From positions 2,058,993 through 2,122,992 of the forward strand of contig NZ_KB913035.1 of assembly GCF_000384255.1 (NCBI RefSeq): a stretch of 64,000 nt of DNA. The letters run 5' to 3'. Below, one piece after another: positions 58,226-64,000 of this stretch. This DNA comes from Methylotenera mobilis 13. Lineage in GTDB: Bacteria; Pseudomonadota; Gammaproteobacteria; Burkholderiales; Methylophilaceae. Every line of letters starts with the position of its first letter. Position 1 is the first letter of the stretch. Under the pieces are notes generated by a model that searched no databases, was not told the DNA's origin, and was given only the letters and a program-made list of their open reading frames with translations. The position numbers and the translations under genes are program-made.

Positions 58226-61200
58226 TTAATCTGTAATCAACTTCTGATTATCCAAAAGATTTTGGATAATCTGCTGATCATTAGTATAAGAGCCGACTAA
58301 ATCAACATTTTGCAATGTGATCGTTTGTACTTCAGCTGCAGGGTTGTAGCCATTATTGAAGCTACCATTGCTACTGATATGCACTACAGTATCAGTACCC
58401 ACTTTCTCAAAGTGGAGGTAGTCTTCCAAATTGGCACCCACGCCCACTGCAGTTTCACCCTGCAACAAATCGCGTAAGTCCAACTTATCTACATTAGCTG
58501 CTGTATTGAAGTCAGTAATGGTATCGCTAGCCGGTACACCCACTGTGCCGCTATCAGCTAAGTACCAAACAAAAGTGTCGCTACCTAGACCACCGGTCAG
58601 AACATCATTACCAGCACCACCGATTAAGATGTCGTTACCAGCACCGCCGTCTAACACATCATTGCCCTGCCCCCCATCTAGACGGTCAGCGCCATCACCA
58701 CCATAAATGGTGTCATTGCCTGCGCCTCCAGAGATTGCATCGTTACCACCATTACCATACAAGGTGTCGTTTGTGTTACCGCCAATAATGACTTCATCGA
58801 TATCACCGCCGCGGATAGTGGTAGCAGATACTGAGTAAATATCAGCAGTAGCACCAGCTGTACCGCTACCAGAACTTAGCGTGTAGTCAAATTGGCCATG
58901 CTCGTCGGTTGCACCGCTGATCTGATCCAGCGTAATCAATAGATTGTAATTCGTGCTGGCCGACGTGCCGGAAGCAGAAGACTCTACGCGGATATAGTAT
59001 TCACCATCGGTAGGCGCTGTGAAGTAAGCATTTGGAGCACCACCAGTTGTTGCTAAAGCTGTGCTAACCAATATGCCTGTGCTATCAAAATACTCCACGG
59101 CGCCGATCATATTTTGCGATTGGTTATCGACGTCTATGAAGATGCGCTCGCCCGCAAACAGTTTCACTTTCACATAATCCACATCTTTTATCGTAGAGGT
59201 GTTGGCAATACGGCCATTGAAGACTTGGGTCTTGCCTGCCATATCTACCGCCCATGCTTGACCACCTGGCAACACTGTGCCGTAGCGCGTTCTATCGGTT
59301 AGGTCTACTGCGTTTTCACGTACGTTATTCATGGCATATGAGGTATTGTCATACACGTCACCACTCAACAACGCCTCGGTTTCTACCTGTATGGTTTTAG
59401 CCGTAGTTGTACTTGGGTTAAACACGATATCGCTAGTACCACTAACAGTACCATTCACCGCACTGCTAGTCCCAGTAATCGTGCCTGTGCCATTAACCAA
59501 TGTATCGTTGTGAAGCAGCATGGCTGAACTGATGTTAATCGGGGTACCAGCAGTCACGTTGGTCAGAATAGTGTCACGGTTAGCATCTAAGTTAGCAATA
59601 TAATCTAAGTTAATCACCAGATTAAGATTGGCTAAATCGCCATCACCGTCTACGGCTGTTACGACAAATACCTCTTGTTGGTTTTGGATAGTGGCATTCA
59701 CCACCAAGCTATATGTGTAGGTACTTGTAATCCAATCGACCTCCAACTGACCACCTTTATTAGTGTTAATGGTGATATTGGTTGGTCCACCGGAGACGTA
59801 ACTATAGGTAACGCCATCCACCAAGATGCTTTGGACGTTACCACCATCAGCACCCAATAAGAAGCCACTAGTGCCTCCAACGTTAGAAACCACTGAAATA
59901 GTACCTGCCACCAAACCACCATCTACAGTAGCTAATAATGAGGCTGCCAAGTCAGATGGATTGACTACTCGAATTGCGTAATCCTCCTGACCATCTGCCG
60001 GATCAGTATCGTTATTTGGATACGCAATCGGCAATAGGTTAGTCAGGCTCACCGATGGGCCAACCCCCACACCAAAGGCAATAGAAGGTGATGTATTACC
60101 AGCTGCGGAGGTGTTTTGTACAAAGTTTTCCCACTGCGCAATGGTTGGCGTAGAGCTTGTCGTGAGCGCAAAACCACCACTTGGGTCGCCATCAGTCACA
60201 AAGTAAATCAAGGTTTTATCAGCAGGAGGCTGAGTGTAACCCGTCATCAGCTCGTTTAATGCCGTGGTGTACTGTGTACCACCAGTAGGTTGAATGTTAT
60301 TAATATAGTTAATTGCTCCTGTCGTATCATCGATATACCAATTGGTCTCGGTAGCATCAGAAGAGAAATCTACAATCTTGACGTTAACGTTGCCCAAGCC
60401 ATCAAATTTATTCACCAACTCTGCTAATGCATTTTTAGCAATCAGCATGCGTGCACTAGCTGCGTCAAACTGCGGGTCATTAGAAGCGCGCCCTGCCGCA
60501 TCAAATGCCATACTACCTGAACGGTCGATCACCAATACCAAGTTGTAGGTAGTGAGTGACGGTGAGGTCAGCGTTTGTGAGATATCACCAATACGGACTG
60601 GTGCATCGTCTACAATATTGATATTTAATGTTGAGTTAGTGGTTTGACCGTTAAAGGTATTAGTCAATACATAGTTAAAGCTTGGCGCGTCGTTCACTCC
60701 TTGATTGCTTGCAGAGTTTAAGGTGTAAACATAGTCCCCTTTAGCAAATCCACCAGTGGCCTGATTATAAACCGTTAAAGTACCGATCGAGTTGCTGATA
60801 GTAATGACTCCACCGACTGGTAAAGCGCCATTAACACTTGTAATTTGGGTTGTGGCACTGACACCTGTATCGTTAGCAAGCAAGTTACCAGTGACTGCTT
60901 CTGACGTCAATGTTGGCTGTGTACCTGTAGCTAATGCTGCCTCGAATACGGTGGCATTGTCAGCAACTGCTGTCACGGTTGAGTCTGTGGTTACAGTTAG
61001 CGTGGTTGTAGATGTACTGCCATCCGCATCCGCAATTGTGTAGGTGAAGACATCCGGCGTTACGCTGCTTAAATCTTGAGATGCCGTTAAACCATCTATA
61101 CGGTAAGTTGCCCCTCCAGAAGTAAACTGCAAGTAACGGAATGCTGTGCTTGTAGAAATCGTGCCAGTTTGAATATTATTGTTACCGGTGGTGCCAACAA

Positions 61201-64000
61201 TGGTACCTGTTGCAATAAAATTACCACTTGCATCGTAAGCACGCCATGTTGCTGTCTCGCCATTACTTAAATCAGTCAGAGTCACGCTCGCTGAAGTGGT
61301 GCCGAAACCAGCACCAAGGTCTAATACTAAGTATTCACCGCTTTGTAATCTACTTGAGGTGGTAGTTCCTGATGAGTTTTCAACACCAAGACCGTCATCA
61401 TCAGTAACTCCGCCGTCATTATTACGATATCGCACAAGACCTGCTGCCGTACCTCCTAAACTTAAAACATTTAGGTTAGCCCCGGACTGTGGAGTTGCGC
61501 CATTATCAAAACCATAAGTGCTGATGCCAGCATCACTCCATACCTGTTGAGTATTATTATTTGTACCCGCTACCACTTGGCGATTAGATAATGATGACGT
61601 GTAAGTATAACTACCATCATCTTGATCAATCACCAAAGTACCGTTATTGGTGACAATAGTGCGGACATTACCTGCACCCAGTGTATTCGACAAGGCACCG
61701 GCAATCGTCACATTGGTAACCGTCACAGGAGCGTCTGCACCGAGAGTGTCAGCTGTCGCACCACCTGCCCCAGTTATTACATTACCGGTTGTGCTACCAC
61801 CAATACCAACGCTGTCGGCATCACTGTTAGCAACTGGCACAGTATCAGTTACATTAACAGTCACTGTCGTCCAATTAGAATTGAGGCTACCATCAGACGT
61901 GCGATATACAAAGCTATCAACATCAGAAACACCATCACCATGATTACGTACTGGTGCTGTGTAGCTGAACGTACCATCTGCATTCATTACGACAGTACCG
62001 CCTAAAGCTGTGGTAATTGAATTTGTGCCATTAACACTGATTGCCGTAGCGCCACTATTGGTTGCAAACTGAGCTACTGTGAGTGTAGAAGAATCAACAT
62101 CAGTATCGTTCGCTAGGATGTTACCGCGAACAACTGTTGTGCCTTCAACTACGCTACCAGTGCCATTAAATACATCAGCAACACCAACTGGGGCATCATT
62201 AATAGCAATAACGTTTATAGTTGCCGTGACTACGTTAGAGTTTGCATTACCATCATTGACTACAATAGTAATATTTCTAGGTGCGGTACTTGGATTTTCA
62301 CTTGTACTACTGAATGTGATGGCACGTATTGCATTTTGATAAGCAGACAAACTGTCGTTACCAGTAAGTGTCACCACATTACCAACAACATTCGCAGATA
62401 TTCCAGCAGGCAACGAGCCCACAGCTAATACATCTCCTAATTGAGCATTAGTAAGTGTGATGATAGCGCTTTGTAAGTTCACGTTATCGACATCAGTGAT
62501 ACTAATATCAGCATCAGCAATTGAAACAGGTGTGCCATTTTCAAAGAACGTAGATGAGTAAGCAACACCATCAACGGTAACATTGATATTACCAGCGACA
62601 CCATCTAAATTAACATCATTCAAATTAGAGAATGTAATGTTATTGATGCCAGTTACAAAATTAGGAAGAGTGAAACTGCCATCAGCCGGGAACACCTCTT
62701 CAAGTGTTGTTGAAGTCGTGTCACGAGATGCATAAAAATGAATACCTGTTTCAGTAATCACAACTTGTAAACGCGGCAAACCGTTATCGTTTGCGACCCA
62801 AGGAGAGTTAACAAAACTATTATCAGCAAAACGTAAGAATGTTTCACCTGCACCCAATGCACTTGATTGTAATTCAAATGCTGTAGAAGAATGTATCGCT
62901 GAACCATTCACTTGCAATGTGAATGAATTATCAATAGTTGTCATATTAGCAACTGCACGAACTGTATCTGGCAACTGATTTGTTCCCACATTAAAGCTCA
63001 AAGTATGGGTACTGCCACCATCACCTCCAACAAAACCTGTGCCAGCATTGCTATTACCACCAGTTACAGTAAGTGCAGTAATGTTATTAGCATCAAGATC
63101 TATTACTGGTGCATCATTTGTGCCTGTAATATTGATTGTTAGATTCGTAGTGCTTGTCGCGCCAGCAGCATCTCTCATGGAGTAACTTACTACGTCTGCA
63201 ACATTTTGCCCTTGTGATAAGGCTTGTGTCACTGGTCTAGTGTTATCCAATGTATATGTGTATGTACCATCAGCAGCGATGGTTACGGTACCATAAGTCG
63301 TAGTAATCGACGTACCAACATTGCCAGATATACCATTAACAGCAGTCACTGTTTTAGTATCGCCTGCATCAACATCAGTATCATTCGTTAACACATTTCC
63401 TGAAGCTGTTGGCGTGCCGGCAAACGCTGTATTACCAGATACAACGCCAGACTCAGATACGTTATTAGAATCACTAACTGCAGTTGGCGCATCGTTAACA
63501 GCAACGACATTAATTGTTGTGATAGCTGTATTTGAATTAGCATAACCATCATTAACAACTATGTTAATACTTCTAGGTGTTGTGCTTGGTGTTTCACTAG
63601 CGTTAGCAAACGTAATAGCACGAATAGCCGTTTGATAATTAGCTAAAGTAGCATTACCACTTAGCGTTATAACATTACCTACAATATTGCTGGTAATTCC
63701 TGAAGGTAAAGCACCTGTAGAAAGGAAATCGCCTGCTTGCATGTTAGTTAAGGTAATCACCGCACTCACTAAATTGGTTGAGTCAACATCCGTGATTGCA
63801 ATATCAGTATCAGCAATAGAGATACCAGCACCATTTTCAGTATATGTAGTAACAAAATTCACACCAGTTGATGTGGAGTTATTTGCATCAAGGTCTATTA
63901 CAGGGGCATCATTTGTGCCGTTAATGGTGATGTTGAGCACGGCTGTCGTTGTCGTGCCGTCGCCATCGGTCAGCGTGTAGGTGTGGCTGTCGATCAAGGT
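58226..64000 (-). CDS. Giant VCBS/vWA/RTX type I-secreted adhesin (C-terminal part)
   Basis: The frame is open from 64000 to its stop, giving at least 1924 residues of the C-terminus; the start lies right of the window (the TTG at 63997 is not a start). The repeats of VCBS/cadherin-like domains share NGTNDAPVIDLDANN openings and D-x-D Ca-binding patterns. A vWA domain follows (about 60050-60560) with MIDAS DRSGS. RTX nonapeptides GGAGNDTIYGGDGAD and similar lie at about 58570-58770, and a secretion tail closes the protein. It fits a LapA-type Ca-dependent surface adhesin, exported by TolC. Confidence 0.93.
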   Translation of the reverse strand, partial: TLIDSHTYTLTDGDGTTTTAVLNITINGTNDAPVIDLDANNSTSTGVNFVTTYTENGAGISIADTDIAITDVDSTNLVSAVITLTNMQAGDFLSTGALPSGITSNIVGNVITLSGNATLANYQTAIRAITFANASETPSTTPRSINIVVNDGYANSNTAITTINVVAVNDAPTAVSDSNNVSESGVVSGNTAFAGTPTASGNVLTNDTDVDAGDTKTVTAVNGISGNVGTSITTTYGTVTIAADGTYTYTLDNTRPVTQALSQGQNVADVVSYSMRDAAGATSTTNLTINITGTNDAPVIDLDANNITALTVTGGNSNAGTGFVGGDGGSTHTLSFNVGTNQLPDTVRAVANMTTIDNSFTLQVNGSAIHSSTAFELQSSALGAGETFLRFADNSFVNSPWVANDNGLPRLQVVITETGIHFYASRDTTSTTLEEVFPADGSFTLPNFVTGINNITFSNLNDVNLDGVAGNINVTVDGVAYSSTFFENGTPVSIADADISITDVDNVNLQSAIITLTNAQLGDVLAVGSLPAGISANVVGNVVTLTGNDSLSAYQNAIRAITFSSTSENPSTAPRNITIVVNDGNANSNVVTATINVIAINDAPVGVADVFNGTGSVVEGTTVVRGNILANDTDVDSSTLTVAQFATNSGATAISVNGTNSITTALGGTVVMNADGTFSYTAPVRNHGDGVSDVDSFVYRTSDGSLNSNWTTVTVNVTDTVPVANSDADSVGIGGSTTGNVITGAGGATADTLGADAPVTVTNVTIAGALSNTLGAGNVRTIVTNNGTLVIDQDDGSYTYTSSLSNRQVVAGTNNNTQQVWSDAGISTYGFDNGATPQSGANLNVLSLGGTAAGLVRYRNNDGGVTDDDGLGVENSSGTTTSSRLQSGEYLVLDLGAGFGTTSASVTLTDLSNGETATWRAYDASGNFIATGTIVGTTGNNNIQTGTISTSTAFRYLQFTSGGATYRIDGLTASQDLSSVTPDVFTYTIADADGSTSTTTLTVTTDSTVTAVADNATVFEAALATGTQPTLTSEAVTGNLLANDTGVSATTQITSVNGALPVGGVITISNSIGTLTVYNQATGGFAKGDYVYTLNSASNQGVNDAPSFNYVLTNTFNGQTTNSTLNINIVDDAPVRIGDISQTLTSPSLTTYNLVLVIDRSGSMAFDAAGRASNDPQFDAASARMLIAKNALAELVNKFDGLGNVNVKIVDFSSDATETNWYIDDTTGAINYINNIQPTGGTQYTTALNELMTGYTQPPADKTLIYFVTDGDPSGGFALTTSSTPTIAQWENFVQNTSAAGNTSPSIAFGVGVGPSVSLTNLLPIAYPNNDTDPADGQEDYAIRVVNPSDLAASLLATVDGGLVAGTISVVSNVGGTSGFLLGADGGNVQSILVDGVTYSYVSGGPTNITINTNKGGQLEVDWITSTYTYSLVVNATIQNQQEVFVVTAVDGDGDLANLNLVINLDYIANLDANRDTILTNVTAGTPINISSAMLLHNDTLVNGTGTITGTSSAVNGTVSGTSDIVFNPSTTTAKTIQVETEALLSGDVYDNTSYAMNNVRENAVDLTDRTRYGTVLPGGQAWAVDMAGKTQVFNGRIANTSTIKDVDYVKVKLFAGERIFIDVDNQSQNMIGAVEYFDSTGILVSTALATTGGAPNAYFTAPTDGEYYIRVESSASGTSASTNYNLLITLDQISGATDEHGQFDYTLSSGSGTAGATADIYSVSATTIRGGDIDEVIIGGNTNDTLYGNGGNDAISGGAGNDTIYGGDGADRLDGGQGNDVLDGGAGNDILIGGAGNDVLTGGLGSDTFVWYLADSGTVGVPASDTITDFNTAANVDKLDLRDLLQGETAVGVGANLEDYLHFEKVGTDTVVHISSNGSFNNGYNPAAEVQTITLQNVDLVGSYTNDQQIIQNLLDNQKLITD

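Noticed and set aside
63997..64000. A start codon of the adhesin at 63997
   Set aside because: The codon is TTG inside a VCBS domain in an open frame that reaches the window edge; there is no signal or ribosome-binding site.
1..64000. CRISPR arrays, prophage genes or toxin-antitoxin modules
   Set aside because: No repeat-spacer pattern, phage structural genes or paired small toxin genes were found in the reading.

Overview
The window looks like chromosome of a free-living, motile Gram-negative betaproteobacterium, most plausibly a methylotroph of the Methylophilaceae (Methylotenera/Methylophilus type). This is inferred from low-to-moderate GC, protein family types, a pqqA gene, a glycogen cluster, polyphosphate kinase 2, and a TolC plus giant RTX adhesin pair. 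No rRNA or taxonomic marker fixes the genus.

Layout. 1-892: start of a PAS sensor protein running off the left edge. 969-10714: carbon-storage cluster (ROK glucokinase, malQ, GH57, glgC on the minus strand; glgB, pgi on the plus strand), followed by PPK2. 11680-14775: minus-strand sppA, Rieske protein, HAD phosphatase and rluC. 14776-18375: long structured leader, RNase E and its terminator. 18801-30060: a signal-transduction block. Its chemotaxis operon (cheW, multi-PAS MCP, cheY-like, two small proteins resembling CheA P1 domains without the phospho-histidine, a small unknown, cheY, cheZ) has no cheA, cheR or cheB in view. Beside it lie an HTH-receiver fusion with a PAS histidine kinase, a degenerate EAL-HDOD protein, a receiver, and a pseudo-receiver lacking the phospho-Asp. 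30139-33277: a BigR-type persulfide-detoxification locus with a candidate operator between its divergent arms. 33391-37661: parE-parC. 38024-40904: DUF815 ATPase, DUF2325 protein and cysteine synthase, with duplicated 55-bp DnaA-box sequences upstream of parE and of DUF815.

41004-44940 is a decay and insertion zone. It holds an outer-membrane-protein remnant, an ASCH-domain gene split by an IS256-family element with a 9-bp target duplication, a TIGR02450 small protein, and an IS3-family (IS150-like) element inserted in the loop of the terminator of a 23-codon pqqA gene. 45133-50798: tRNA-Ser(GGA), membrane-bound class III nucleotide cyclase, aldehyde dehydrogenase with DUF779 partner, and a GGDEF diguanylate cyclase. 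50921-55252: a MacAB-like efflux operon (adaptor, ATPase, two permeases). 55474-55560: tRNA-Leu(UAA). 55800-64000: a TolC-family outer-membrane protein with a C-terminal NTF2-like extension, and the C-terminal 1,900 residues of a VCBS/vWA/RTX adhesin that runs off the right edge.

The most unusual items are the pair of histidine-less Hpt-like proteins in the chemotaxis operon, the IS insertion inside the pqqA terminator, the exactly reconstructable ASCH knock-out, the repeated DnaA-box palindromes and the structured rne leader. No CRISPR array, prophage or known defence system was seen.
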